From Sialis fuliginosa (lineage: Eukaryota > Arthropoda > Insecta > Megaloptera > Sialidae): 64,000 nucleotides of DNA. The notes beneath the pieces are model-generated. The model did not search any database and was not told the DNA's origin. It saw only the letters and a program-made list of their open reading frames with translations. This document shows, piece after piece, positions 33,801-47,458 of this stretch. The stretch's first letter is position 1; each line of letters begins with the position of its first letter. The stretch covers positions 16,919,248-16,983,247 of the forward strand of contig OY540811.1 of the NCBI GenBank assembly GCA_961205875.1, given 5' to 3'. The translations under genes and the position numbers were made by a program.

Positions 33801-34576
33801 GGATTTGTCGAAATAATTTGACGTCATATTGTGGAATATTCCTATCTATAAAGCTTGACAATGCTTCTTTCTTTTTATCAAATATAATACATTTTCAGTA
33901 TATGAGGTATTATTATTGATCTTCGTTAGATTAAAATTGTATTTAAAGGTTATTTATCATAAAACAAAAACATCTAATATCTTCACAATTATATTTTTGA
34001 GGGTATAATTTTAATAAATTCGTATATAACGTATTGTATTACTTTATGTACATATGTATGTATGGATAATAATGTACCTATGTATATATTGTAAACGATA
34101 TGTACCTACATCATTAGTAATTTTTTAATTTCAAAAATAACTATTTATTTTGAAACCGAAATGGAATACGCATTTATTTTTAGAATGGTTATCTCATTAT
34201 ATTCCCTTATTAAATTTCACATTATGAGTATACTTCTTCATTAAAGAATTTCCTAAAGTTATTTATAGGTACTTATATCTTATATTTGTAAAATCTGTCT
34301 AAAACAGCGCCCTTAATATTATTTATCACTCGCAATCGCAATATAAAAATCAAAATATAATTTTTATAGGTAAAATTAATTCCTATACTATCAATATTTA
34401 AGAGCAGTCAATTAATACTCTTAAAGATAAAGATTTAAACTATATTTTAAAACAAAGACTGTATCTATAGAATCGCACCAAGCTGAGCTATCAATTATTC
34501 AACTTAATGTTACGTTATCAATTTATCTACATATATTAATTTGTTTATAATATAGGAAATTGGTTGCGACGGTCTT
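30876..34576. other. Long A+T-rich intergenic stretch
   Basis: About 3.7 kb with no supported gene. The 68-codon open frame at 31357-31563 has no signal peptide, domain or family resemblance. Simple ATATGTACATAT-type runs occur around 32640-32720. Confidence 0.5.
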
Positions 34577-35104
34577 ATTATAATTCAAATGATTCATAAG
34601 AGAGAAGAAATATCTGCTTTGAGTGTCACGGGACTTTCTTATACATATTACAGAGATTGAACAATGTGCGTGTTTGCCATAGGTACCATGGGACTTTCTT
34701 ATACGTAATACTGAGAGTGAACAGTGTGGGTGAGTATAAATAATTATTTTAAAAAATCTTTCTGACTAAATTATAAATGTTGGAAAAAAATGTATGGAGA
34801 ATAAATAATATATATTATTATACTCGACATTTTTTATCTAAAACATTTTTTTCTTATTTAAAAAATAGTTCGAATATTCAAAAATTGACAAGAGTTAATA
34901 TTCGTTTTCGGTTAAAACGTTAAAAAAATTAATTTGATACATAATGTAAAGAATATTATCTATACTTTATGTCCCATTAATTTTATTTTATCTTTTATTT
35001 ATACGTTTGTCAGAAATGTGTTTTAATAAATTAAAAATCACGTACACTATTCACTGTCAGGATTACGTATAAGAATGTTCCGTGGCTCCCATGGCAGATA
35101 TTTT
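34577..35104. mobile_element. Dispersed foldback repeat, copy A (two 60-bp subrepeats)
   Basis: Similar over its whole length to 40451-41011. Near the left end, a 60-bp unit with GGGACTTTCTTATAC and GTGTGCGTGTTTGCC-type sequence is present twice (from about 34628). The right end carries GGATTACGTATAAGAA and CCATGGCAGATATTTT, inverted relative to the left unit, so the element has inverted-repeat ends. It is noncoding. Confidence 0.7.
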
Positions 35105-38100
35105 TTATTGTGCTCTTGTATTAAAAATTAATTAAGTCATATCGTAACCAATATATAAAAAAATATTATATTTTTACAAATATCAATTAGAAATTTGTAT
35201 GATTTTATTTTTATTTTAGAATATTGTACATCTATTTTACAATTAGTAACCATGAAGGATTCAGTTAGGTACTTACATATATTAGCAAGCTCGATTCATA
35301 CACATATAAGTAAGTACATATATTTAAAAAAATATAATCTATATATATTTTATAATGTACCTATATATATATATGTATATTATAACTAAATTTCATCTAA
35401 TAGTCTTTCTAAAATGAATATTTCCAAAAACTGAAATGAATGATCACCTACGTATTATAAAGTTTGCACAGAAATTCAACAATGTGTTAAAAATTCACAG
35501 AACATTTAAACGTTCAAATAAAATTTATGAAAATCAAATTTGAAACACGTAGACAAAAGCGACAAACGTGCGTGCATTCTTGGAAAAATACATTATTTTG
35601 TAATATTAATTGAAGGATAAAAATCCAAGCAAATATAAAAACGTGGTAACAGAACAGGACATGCGGTGTCGCCATGTGATATCAAACACAGAGTTTTGTA
35701 CTTTCTGTGACGGTATTGATTTTTTATTATAACTATTTGTACATTTATTTACTTCTTTACTAAGAAATATTTATATTTTTTATCTCAATACAAACTTTGT
35801 GATTTTCAATAATGACAATCTTCAAATTTCAAACTTTTTAAAGCAACTTTAAATTCAATTCATTTTATAATTATATCTTTTGTACAAAGTAGACCATGAA
35901 ATATCAATTTATCAATCAAGCTTATAAATATTTTTATCGGTTGGATAAAGTCGAAAACTTATTAACAATAGTAGCTTTAAGAAAAAAAAGTTACATTAGT
36001 CTCGTATATATAAATTCAAATTAATTCTTTTTGTTAAAAACAATTATATATCAAATATTCTTTTAATTTGAATAATATATATTATGATAAATATTATATA
36101 TATATCTCATATCTTACAGTCGTCAACGAGCTAAAAATCATGTTGAAATACTAATTATTAACACTCTTTTATATATAATACCGAGATTTTCGATGATACT
36201 CACAAATAAAGTTGATCATCTCACTATCAGTCTCGTCTAAATATATATTGGTCTCATCTCAGTTCGATCTCTTTAGCAAGAAATATTATTAATTAAATAG
36301 GTATTCCTCACAAAAAAAACCCATGAACCATGGTCGCCATGTTTGTCTCAACCTAAAATGCTTTGATTGGCCCGAAGCGATTCCTCATCCTTCTTAGTAT
36401 CCACGTGCTATATGTATAAAGTAGGTTTAACATAGAGGGTCGCTATCCACTCAACCAAATATAATAATAATAATAACTAAAAAAAAAAAAAATAAAATAA
36501 AATATAATAATGTAATTAAAACCAAACATAAACACAGCGATATTAATAGGGTTTCTTCGGAACCCTAAAAAGGAGAAAAAAAAAAATAATAATAATAAAA
36601 ATAAAAATGACAATAAAGTATAAAAGCTGTCTAAGAAGTTCAAGAGGAGCTAGAAGACAAAAATAAAATATATAAAAAAAAAATATATTAAATAGGTATA
36701 ATAATTTACAAAATAAAAAATTGTCCAGACTGTCAACAACTTTTTTTATTCTAATAGGAACGAATTCAACGTATAATAATAATAAGTAAGTATAATAAGG
36801 ATAACCTCCAGATTTCCTATACATATATGTAACAAAAATTAAAATAATAAATTGAAATCATAATTTCAACACATAAGAGTTCTTCCATAGACTAATACAC
36901 AAGTCAGTTACGTACTTGTCTATTATATCTTCTGTTAGGTTAGGTAGGATTAAATCTTCGCCTTTTCATAATATAATTAGCAACAGAATACTTAAAATAT
37001 ACCTAAATACATACCATAAAATTATCCATTAATTAGCTATTTAAAAATATTGAAATTATTAGTACAAACTTTATTCACAATGACGCTGATTTTATTATCT
37101 AATACATGACATTTGCCTATCTAAAGATCTACTGACTTTATGATCCTAGTGTTTTTTGTTTTTTCAAACCGCAGGGAATATAATAGACAAGTACCGTCAG
37201 TTATATAGTAAAATAAATTCAAGCATCAAATTTTCACAGATGTACTTAAAAACATTTTATTGTAATAAATATAATTGTAAAATTAAACTTTATTTAAAGA
37301 GCTGTAACTGCAAAACAATTTATAGAGTTAATAATTCATTAGTTTTCTTATTGTTAATATCTAAAATACATCACATATTACTTTGAGCGCCTTCAGTACT
37401 CTACGATAGTATGACAAAAATGTTACATATATAAGCCCTATAGAAGTATATCCCCTTCCTATTATTATCCATATAAAATTAAAATCAATTATAAAATCGA
37501 TAAACAATAAAATTATTGAATGAATAAAAATACACGCACACGTACATTACACTTTATAAAAAGAAGAAAAACAACTAGAAACACCTGACTAGAATGGAAT
37601 ACAAAAGGCTCTGAGATACCTGAGTAGGACAAGAGGATGAGGAAGGAGCTGCCGCGGGATCTCCGTAACAATTCCTAAAGCACTAAACACGTGTCCGAAC
37701 ATGATTACGAGTTATTCATAGATACACAGACCTATCACAAAAATATCCATTGACACGAGAGTTTTGAAATATATATTCTAATTTAATGTCCACTAAGGTG
37801 ATAAATATCCCTAATGACGTAACCGTATTCGTAATTGTTTTTGATCAATATGAATACACCTGTAATTGAATGTCATAGATCATAGTTTTCTATGACATTC
37901 CATGTGTATTCCATAATGATCTCAGCTATTGTAAGAGAAAATTTTACTGGACTAAAAAATTAATTTTATACGAAATAAAAAAACTTTAAAAAATTATAAA
38001 ACCAACATAAAAAACACTTAAAACACTGAAAAGTATATAAGAATAATTTAATTTAAGTTTTTAAAGTCGTTTTTTTCTTAAAAAGTTTTTTATTGGCTCG

Positions 38101-38465
38101 GCACCTACTTCAAAAACTGTTTTTAATTGTTATTATATACTTTTCAGGGTTTTTAGAGTTTTTTAAAGTCGTTTTTATTTTTTATTTTTTTCCTTTTTGA
38201 GTAGCGTATCTACGAAGTCCATAGTCAGATTATGATAACATTTATACGGGACTACCTCGAGTGTACACTCTTTCAAACGAAAAATCTATCACCGAATAGG
38301 TGCATATTTGTCGGAGTTATGCTCGGAAATACATAAAAAATATATACAGTAAAATTGAAATATCCATGGCCAGACTTTGAAAAAAAACATATGGGAGTTA
38401 AATCGGGAATGTACTCTTTCAGACAAAAAAATCGTCCAACCATAAGTTTAAAATTTCAAGTTTGT
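35105..38465. other. A+T-rich intergenic stretch, no gene recognised
   Basis: About 3.4 kb. TATAAA at about 36415 followed by CTATCCACTC looks promoter-like, but no coding exon follows. AGGGTTTCTTCGGAACCCT at about 36549 is a short UUCG-type hairpin seen in common insect repeats. A hairpin with GAATGTCATAGA arms lies at about 37870-37905. None of these supports a gene. Confidence 0.45.
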
Positions 38466-38797
38466 TGTCCGGTATTATAAAGGAGCTAGCAAAATTTGCT
38501 AGCTAGCAATTACTTTCAAATAGAGTATTAATTCTGTACTAGTATCTATGGATTAGTTATGGAGTTTAGAGCAGTGACACTTTAACTAATTGTAACACAG
38601 TTGGTATCTTTCACCGTACCAAATAATTTTCATAATATCACCACTGTTTTAATACCGTTGGTATTTACCTACAACGCGTGCGCGAAACTTGTCAAAGTCT
38701 TCAACAAACTCCAAAAGAACTGTCATATAATTTTGATATCTAATTTGAAAGTGCTTGCTAGCTAGGAAATTTGCTATCTCTTTTATAATACCGGACA
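38466..38797. mobile_element. MITE with about 55-bp inverted termini (TGTCCGGTATTATAAA)
   Basis: Arms 38466-38521 and 38743-38797 are inverted copies with several mismatches. TGT lies outside both ends, consistent with a 3-bp target duplication. The ends match those of the 3968 element over the CCGGTATTATAAAG portion, so the two belong to one superfamily. The internal region is noncoding. Confidence 0.7.
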
Positions 38798-40450
38798 TGT
38801 AAGTTTCAAAGTTTTAGTTGTAGAGTTTCAATAGATCGAAATTAAAGGTTGTACGACAATACGCACAGAACGATTCTAATTAAATTGTCATAAGTAATTT
38901 TTTCGAACAATACTAATTCCTGAATTTCGTTTTAAATAAGGTTCAAATAATAAATATTACTTAACATTGATCATGGCCCAATTTCATCTTGAAAATAATC
39001 TTTAACAAAAACAAACAAACAAATGTTATATAATAATTTCCGTTAGGGATCCGACCAAAAAAATGGTCCACGCCACGCCCAAGATTGGAATTTTTTAAAC
39101 ACTACTAGCAAAAGAGGACAGGTGTATGCGGTCACACTAAATGTTACACTTTTTGTTACTGTTTGATAACCGGGACAAAGAGGTGTACTGATAAAAAGTT
39201 GATCTATTTCGTAAATTTTTTGCTTACATGGATCATGGCTAACTAGTTTTTGCAGGATCAAGATTGGGGGAGATTCTTTATGTTTTGTATATAGTGATAT
39301 CATTTTGATGTATGATAAGACTTGTTGCGAGATATATGTAATAATAACATATTTTCAATAAATAATATTAATATGTGTAGGCGTGTTAGATCCGGTAGAT
39401 TTTTATGACGTGTCGATTTGATTGGAAACACATTTATTTTACTCATTTCTTTATAAATACAGTTTTGTTTTTATAGCAACTATTTAAAAAAAATACGCTT
39501 TTAATTTTACAATATTATATCATTTAATGTAATTAAAACTTATTTTACATAATTTTGTTTGTACTCATGTTGGTACATGTGTATAAAGTGTTTATACAGA
39601 AATGCATACATTTGTTTGTGTTACTACACACACGGATTATCCAATTATATCTTAATATAGAATAATAATAACAAATTATGTATGCACAGATATTAACGGA
39701 TGAAAACTATTTTAGTCACAGATAGCGGAATATGATTTATAAATAGGTTTGTGTACAATAATCAACTTATTATCCAAATGTCAGCTCTCCGATGTGTGTA
39801 CATATGTAGTATTAAAAAATAACGATGTTTGCATAATTCTCGTCGTCTATTGTCAACAACAAAGTCCAGTGATACTTTAGCGGTATAGTAAATTTATATA
39901 ACGTGATATATGTACACTTAATACAGTCGCTTAGGCATAAATTAAAAATATGTTGTTTTTTGAAACATTATTATATATGTACATTCATACAGATATAGGT
40001 ACTTTACACGGAATTTTTACTTTCTTATACCTTGTATATGAAATATAAAATAGTATAAGTAAGTATCGAGAAGCCGATTTTTTTTGAAATCCGGATTTTG
40101 ACGGAATTATCTATTTTGACCTTCCCTGAATCCATTCTGACTATTTTCGCCATGATGTCTGTGTATCTGTCTGTCGGTCTGTAAGCACTGTAACTCAAAT
40201 ACGACAAATCGTAGAAGGGTGACATTTTATATTTAAGATTAATTTTTGTCTGTGAAGAAAACGTCATATTTTTGAAAACGATCTTTCAACCGGATACGGA
40301 TGTTTACCTATGTCGATTTTTTTAATTTTTCGAATTACTTTGAAACAGTAAGAAATAGAGAAAAATGGTCAAGTAAAAAATTGTAGGTAATATCAATATC
40401 TATAATTTCTGTTCTATGCATTTTTTCGAAGAAACAAATTAAAAAAAAAA
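38798..40450. other. Intergenic DNA with repeat-like fragments
   Basis: The open frame at 39043-39303(-) (86 codons) and the CTGTCTGTCGGTCTG stretch at about 40157 look like degraded transposon sequence. The latter motif recurs at about 60665. No gene supported. Confidence 0.45.
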
Positions 40451-41011
40451 TTATTATAATTCAAACAGAGAAGAAATATATGTCATGAGTGTCATGGTAC
40501 TTTCTTATACGTATTACAAAGATTGAACAGTGTGCGTGTTTGCCATAGGTACCATGAGACTTTCTTATACGAATTACAAAGATTGAACAGTGTGCGTGTT
40601 TGCAATAGGTACAATGAGACTTTCTTATAAGTTATACTGAGAGTGAACAGTGTGGGCGAGTCTTAATAATTATATAGAAAAATTCTTTCTGACTAAATCA
40701 TAAATGTTGGAAAAAAATGTATGGGGAATAAATTATATATAATAACATATTCGACATTTTTGATCTAAAAGAGTTTTTTTAATTTTAAAAATAATTCGAA
40801 AATTCAAAAATTGACAAGAGTAAACATCCGTTTTCAGTTATTACGTTCAAAAAAATTAATTTGTTATATAATGTAGAGAATAATTTTATCTATAGTTTAT
40901 GTCCCATTCATTGTATTCTATCTTATTAGTTTGTCAGAAATGTTTTAATAAAATAATAATGTTGTTAGGATTACGTATAAGAAACTCCCGTGGTTCCCAA
41001 GGCAGATATTT
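40451..41011. mobile_element. Dispersed foldback repeat, copy B (three 60-bp subrepeats)
   Basis: Second copy of the element at 34577. Here the 60-bp unit is present three times (about 40495-40670). The inner sequence (GACTAAATCATAAATGTTGG onward) and the right end (GGATTACGTATAAGAA) are shared. Confidence 0.7.
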
Positions 41012-44000
41012 TACTTCCATGTTCGGAAAGAAATGAAAGTATTATTATACCGTCGAAAAATCGTGTACGAGATAAGAGCAGCTTCTGATTGTACTACCTT
41101 CAAAACTTAAAGAAAAGTTGATTTCCGCATGGCGGCTGTGCGTGTGTCTATGTGTCTGCATGTAGATTTTTTTTTGGTTTACGATAACTACTGTAAAAAA
41201 GCACCGATCTGAATTATTTTTGGGGAAAATATTTGTCTCAGTGAGTACTTCAGAACTATTGATTTTGGTGCTAGTCGGATTAGGGGTTTTGTAAATATTC
41301 GACATTTTGTAACTTTTATCATTTAAAAAGTGAACGTTGTGAGTATTATCTCACTAATTTTGATAAAACATGGTACATTTATAGTTCAATTGAACCTTAG
41401 GTACATTTATTATTTGTACGAGCCTAAACAGGTATTAAAGGGGTGAAAACCACCCTCAAAATTTAATACGTCACTTATTCATGTTACCTTCGAAACAAAT
41501 GCAACTAAATTCAAATTGTCAAATTAGTTATTCTACGAATGTGTATTATGTTTTTGACATCAGGACATTATAAAACTAAATTAGAATACAAAGGTGAGTT
41601 TTATTTCTGACAAATCCTATTGAAATTTTGTATGGTTCTCCATACCGATATTTTTACTATTTTTTCATCTTGTGTAGGTACCAATAAGTTTCTTACTTGT
41701 CTTGATTTAATCCGAAATAATATATATTAATTAATAGAAATAATAAGTTACACAACCCTGAATTCGTTGAACTTAATAACCTATACTTCCGATACTCAAT
41801 TCTAAAATCTAAAGACCAATTAAATGTGTTGACATATTTTTATAATAACCCTTTTCATTTTGTATTTAATATTTATAAATAATTAATCCTTTGTTGTAAA
41901 CTTCATACACAGATTTTATCCCACGAACGGGCAACGGCTTTAATTACTAACACGTCTCCAGGAAATTCTATTTTCGAGGTGAACGACCCAAACATTTTCC
42001 GTAAAGCTGGATTCAGACTGTTCCGGATTCGTGTCAGAATTTTATGGAGTTATATATATTGAATAAATTTATAATTCATAAGGTTAATTTAAGCAGGAGG
42101 AGCGGAGGAATTTCAAATTTTAATTACCATTCAGAAACTAAATCTACTAACTTAATTTAATTTGAATCTAATATTAAATTTTTAATATTTGGTGTATTGT
42201 TTCAAAAGGGAATACAATATTCTATTATTTTTAATGTACTATAGAGTACTATATATTTTACTTATTCAATCAGTGACACTTTGCTGACTATCAAGTGCAA
42301 ACTTGACACTGACAATCAGTGACATTTCACTAATCCTAATTAAGATAGTAGTAGGTATATTCATTAAAAACTGTTAAATTTACTAAATATATATATACAT
42401 ATGTACAGTTAAGTTGTACATTACACCTTCACTGCAATACAACAATGTCACTCGACACGATTTTTTTTAAAGACTTCATCTGAACTTATTAGGCTTCTGA
42501 TGAAAAACACCTGTCTACTGACATTGTTTAGTTGTAGTTAAGGTGTACAAATTTAGTGACTACAAAATCAGTTTTCTTTTAGCAATACGAATTTTAATGA
42601 AATTTTACAAATAAAATATTTTATCATTTAATAAAGCCCCTTTAAAATCAGATGACAGTGAAAATCCAGCCTAATTATTATTCACATTAATAAATACGTT
42701 TAAAACAGAAACTTAATTACTTCTTTGAACTGTGATATCCTGACTGGTGAAAAGGATACATTGATTAAAATCATATATAAAAAGTAATTAAACATCACGC
42801 ATTACTGTATGTTTGGCTTCTTGATGTTATTACGTAATAGTTTGATTACATGTTTTATACAAAAGTTGTTTTGAGCGTGTAATAGGTTAAACACAAAACG
42901 TAAAGCGATATTTCTAAGGAAGAACTTTGTTGAAATATGTATGGAGTTATAATTTCTATATATCCTAAGTTTATATCTACTTTGATATTGATATTAACAC
43001 TGAAAAGTCAAATTAGAAACAACTAAGAACAAAAATTGTCTTATTTAACTTTATATTTTCTTTGATGTTATTTAAAAATTTAAATATGTATATGAAATTT
43101 AAAACAGCACTATAAGACGAGATTAACTAAAATTCGGGCGGAACGAGGCCTAGATGAGATTATCTGAAATTTCAACGAGACGAGATCAATACAACATTTA
43201 CAAAGTTACAATAAATCTCGTCGAGAGTCTCGGTTTAAAAAGATCATCAATAGTGTGTAAACATTTACTATATGATTTTAATTTTTAAATCAATAATTAG
43301 ATTAAAATATGTAGGTATATAAAAAATTCGTTATAGGTAATATGATTTATTTTATTTACACAAATCCGATACTTTTCTTGGTTTTGGTCCCGAATTTGCA
43401 TGAGACAAGATTATTAGTCGTCTCGCCTCGTGCACAGTCCAAATGAAGTTAGGATCAAGCATACTGTACCGAATTACGATCAAAATTACTCTTCTGTAAA
43501 GGATAAGTTTTCTTTGTTTTTATTTTATTTATATATTTATTAAGTAGATTTTTAAGTGGCTGAAGAAAACAATACTAATACTTCAGACTAACCGCGAAAG
43601 CCTTAAATATTTGTCAGATTTTTGTTTCATTTTTTTTAAACTAACAGTAATTTAATTTTTACGTATACTCCTAACACAATTATTCAATAAAAAGTAAAAA
43701 TAAATTGGAAAATACTAAATTGCTACTCCAATTAAAAGATTGTTTTGAATTTATTAAAAACCATTGGCAAAAATTAAACCACCTGTATGTAATTATATAT
43801 ACATAAAATAGATATCCCCTATGACATTTAATTTTTTTCTTCATACCAGCTACACCCAGGTACTAGAACTAATAGTTTGATTGTCAAGGACATTTTATAT
43901 CTATTTATATTTGTAGCAGGCACCTTATTCTTATGTTAATTATTTATGGCCAAAATAACAAAGGCTGGTACACACTAGGGACTCGTTATTCGAATATCCA

Positions 44001-44420
44001 AATACATTTTATTTATTTTTAATTACATTAATTTAATAATAATTTAAACACCAATTAATACTTACATGTACCTAATCGTGAGTATCTTATTATAAATTTC
44101 CTTACGAATGAAGTTATGTTTTTTGTAATTAGTTCATCTAACAAGGAAAAATACCCAAGTACCACACTCGGAGTTACATAAAACTTTGTAAAAATGTTAA
44201 TCAGGTAAATGTTAAGGACACCTATTTTTTATACGTGCCCATTTTTAAATTTAGGAGATAAAATCAACCCTTGAAAATGAGGGTCAAGTTTCATTAATAT
44301 CCGAGAGTGGTATCTGAGGATCTTTCCTTGTAAGTACCGTAATACTGAACATGGGCAGTTAAAAAATTGTGTTGCAAATAGTCCACTATTTTATGTAAAA
44401 TATGTTAGTATAGGCATAAA
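41012..44420. other. Intergenic DNA with degraded repeats
   Basis: About 3.4 kb. GGGGTGAAAACCACCC at about 41440 and the G+C-richer 41050-41300 block resemble common arthropod repeats. A possible weak pair of inverted ends (AGCTGGATT at about 42005 and AATCCAGCC at about 42665) may bound an old element. Purine-rich CGAGACGAGAT patches occur at about 43100-43240. No gene supported. Confidence 0.4.
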
Positions 44421-44770
44421 TGTGTTTTTTTTTTGGTGTTTTTCTCCCATCGGTCTATGTTTAGGTTTTGGATCTAAAAAAAATATTCCCAAAATTTCAG
44501 ACCTATAGATCAAACATGTGAACGGTGTAAACAGTATTTTTTTTTATTTTATTAACATGGAAATTTAATTATTTACAAAATATTATTGTGAGAAATTCAA
44601 AACATAATTTTTCAACGAGCTATTCACGCTTAAGTAAAAAAGTCATTTTCCCATGTTAATTAAATGGAAAAAGACTCGTTTGATCTACAGATCTGAAATT
44701 TTGGGAGAATTTTCTTTACATCCAAAGATAAAATATAGGCCAATGTAACCGAATAAAACACCCTTTTAAT
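44421..44770. repeat. Foldback repeat, arms of about 95 bp
   Basis: Left arm about 44421-44520 and right arm about 44673-44767 are imperfect inverted copies sharing CCCAAAATTTCAGA and TAGATCAAAC. The spacer of about 150 nt is noncoding. No target duplication was resolved. Confidence 0.6.
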
Positions 44771-46614
44771 TTCTTTCTTCTATGTTTTAAATTAATTTTT
44801 TTTATTCTTATTCTATTTAAATATTTTTTCTATTAATAGAACTAAAATAATTAGTCAGTATTAATTTTTATTATCTAGAAATCTTCATATTTATTGACTA
44901 TTGACGTTATTTGATTATATAGTGTTTTATTTGAAAATCTACATGAACTTTCTTACATATGAAAGTTTATAGCATATGTGTTTATTTGTTTGCATACACA
45001 AAATATTCGATAGTTATGTGACATTTTTTTCTTATCAGAAAAAAAGTTTCTGTACAAATATATGGCATTGAAACCATTTTTTAAAACTTTATATTCCGTT
45101 CATAAAACAATGATTTAAAATTAATACCTTGGGATATTCATATTTCTTTATTTTATTATATTGTATTCGATACATATTGATCATTAAAAATGTTAAAAAC
45201 ACACATACTTTTCAATATAAAGGCACGAAAAGGCTTCTAATATTCCTACATCGGTTGTAGATATTTCAATAATGCAAATATCCACAATATTTAATATAAT
45301 AAATTACTAAATATACCCCTTGTGACGCAGTTAACAATAGAACACCTAAATATCGAACACAATTTTACAGAAGCTCTATATTTTATATACCTGACCTTTA
45401 ATTTTGATAATCTACTTAACAATAATTATTATTATTAATCGCCATTCCTTAAATACATCAACATTTGTAAATTGCATGAATATAATTAAGTAAACCATTA
45501 GTACCTAGTAAAATTAAAGTATTATTCTATTAGTATCTAAATAATGTAATATAAACCTAATATAATCTTTAAAATACTGATATCTTTCTTTAAATAGCAG
45601 TCATTGAAATAACTTGATGATGAAATAAACATTTTAATAAGGACACGAATCTATCAATATTATTGAAATTTATTTTGATATTTAATTTTGTATAAAATAT
45701 CGTAATATTGTTAGGAATAATATTAAAACTATATTATAATTTAGTTTTTACTTGATTGTGGTACGCACAAGAAGAGTAATGTGTTCATCAATTTATGTGT
45801 GTCTGTTTGTTTGTTTTTATCTACAGCTTAAATGGCTATTTACTTGCTTATACATATAAGGAATTATTGTTATCATGCAAAAAATGGAACAGAAATTTTG
45901 ATTGAAATGTTAATTTCACCGAATTAATTTTTTCACCATATATGTATATATAGGGGAGAGTGTGGTGATTACGGACACCTAAGGCAGAAATCAAATACAT
46001 TAAAACCAGAATAAGAAACCAATATATTTATGTATTATGTATTATTATTAAATAACCTATTAGGCTTGCCCTAATGCTAGTCAACACTGGGCCAAAATAT
46101 AAATGATAACTTTATTCAACTCAGCCAATGCTTGTCGACCAAGGCTTGTCGTACCAAAGGCTGGCACAGGTTTGGCCCAATCTTAGGTAAAGAATAGGTA
46201 ACCTGAAGCTCGGTATCTGACGGTTGGGCTAGAAGGAGACCAATATCGAAAAAGCAATACTGGCAACTCAATATTGGGCTAAGCTTGGGCCCATAGTCAA
46301 GGCTGGCATTTCCTACATGAGAAGGAATAAAATGTAAAAATATGAGCATTGCACACCTACTCCAATGTTCGTCTGCGACATTTATACATTCTTTGGATGT
46401 CTAATCACCAACATAAAAATGCATTACCGAGAAGGTACCGACTCAATTGTCTAAATACTTATTTATTTTTTATTTAAATTTACTTGATTGGTATTATAAT
46501 TTTTCGCAGTCGTTTTTTCCTAATTTGTAATTTTTATTGTTTTATTTCAACCCTAATAAATAAATAATTATTTTAAAATAGGAACTAAGTTTTCTTTATG
46601 AATTTATTCTCTTA
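44771..46614. other. Intergenic DNA; repeat fragment at 46040-46330
   Basis: Mostly A+T-rich. The block at about 46040-46330 is richer in G+C and carries several TTGGGC/GCCCAA motifs (CAATATTGGGCTAAGCTTGG), as in a dispersed arthropod repeat. The short frame across it has no recognisable protein. Confidence 0.45.
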
Positions 46615-46619
46615 CATAA
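46615..46619. repeat. Target-site duplication CATAA (left)
   Basis: The 5-bp sequence next to the left LTR equals that next to the right LTR (54068-54072), marking the insertion point of the BEL element. Confidence 0.9.
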
Positions 46620-47126
46620 TGTTTGCGCCGCGTTCGCAGACTTGGGCGTGCGCTGGTTCTTTAAAAAAAGATTTTGGGGCTTCCGCGGACTGTGCGGGTG
46701 CGTAGGTGTAACAGACGCGGGAAATTGACAAATTTCCACTAACCTTTGACATCGGCGACCTGCTCCCGCTCCCTGGCGATTTCCTAGGTAGGGATAAATC
46801 GGGAAAAAGGATATCGCAGAGAGACAATCACCGGCCGTCTTGCTTTCGGCTCGTCGCAACTCGTCAATTCCACTTTCACACTTGTGGTTTCACTAACACC
46901 GCCACTTTTAGGGTGGCTCTACTACTATTCAAAAAACGTATTTCGTATTTATTAATTATTATTTTTGGGCGTGAAAAATGGGAATAAAAACTGTACTTCG
47001 GAAAAAGTCAGCACGTGAACCGGGTTCAAATTCAAACTTGTTCCCGTCGCTCTCTTCACCCGGGATGTCGGTAAAATAGAGCCCGGGAAACTCGCGAACG
47101 TCACATTGGTGCCAGTGGCGCCAACA
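46620..47126 (-). repeat. BEL 3' LTR
   Basis: 507 bp. In the element's sense it begins TGTTGGCGCCACTGG and ends GCAAACA (TG...CA). It contains AATAAA (plus positions 46948-46953). The sequence matches the other LTR throughout by eye. Short open frames inside it are not genes. Confidence 0.95.
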
Positions 47127-47145
47127 TACCCCCCGCCCTGAACGG
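47127..47145 (-). other. Polypurine tract region of the BEL element
   Basis: Directly upstream of the 3' LTR in the element's sense the sequence reads GGGCGGGGGGTA. This is the expected place for the plus-strand primer. Confidence 0.6.
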
Positions 47146-47458
47146 TAGTTTCTGAACCTACTCGGGTAAGGCCCGTTCTTTGGAGGTTAGGGGTTGGAGA
47201 GAGAAAAGATATTTCGCTAAGTGCGTATCTAAATTTTTAACAAAGGGTGCTCGTAGAGGCCATTCCTCTGACGAGGGAAAGAAAAAGGTTGTCTTGGCGA
47301 ATGGATTTCGCGCAAGACGAGAAGAAAAAAAAAGAAAATGAAAATTCTGGCACCTGAGTAGAGAGAAGTTCTACACTTGAGTAGGTGCCTGGGACTATTA
47401 CTAATCTTATTCTAGGGAGAGACTAAACTAACTTAAGTTTAAAAATATATGAAAATGT

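Noticed and set aside
36400-36480. TATAAA with an initiator-like CTATCCACTC, possible promoter
   Set aside because: No ATG with coding potential or donor follows; only ATA-rich sequence and A-runs.
41045-41305. 86-codon minus-strand frame
   Set aside because: It lies in repeat-like DNA, with no domain, signal peptide or splice support.
42003-42671. Possible element with AGCTGGATT/AATCCAGCC ends
   Set aside because: Only about 17 imperfect bases pair and no target duplication was found; too weak to call.
46596-46859. Frames inside the LTRs (also 53303-53800)
   Set aside because: They fall within LTR regulatory DNA and run out of it into unrelated sequence. They are not conserved BEL proteins.
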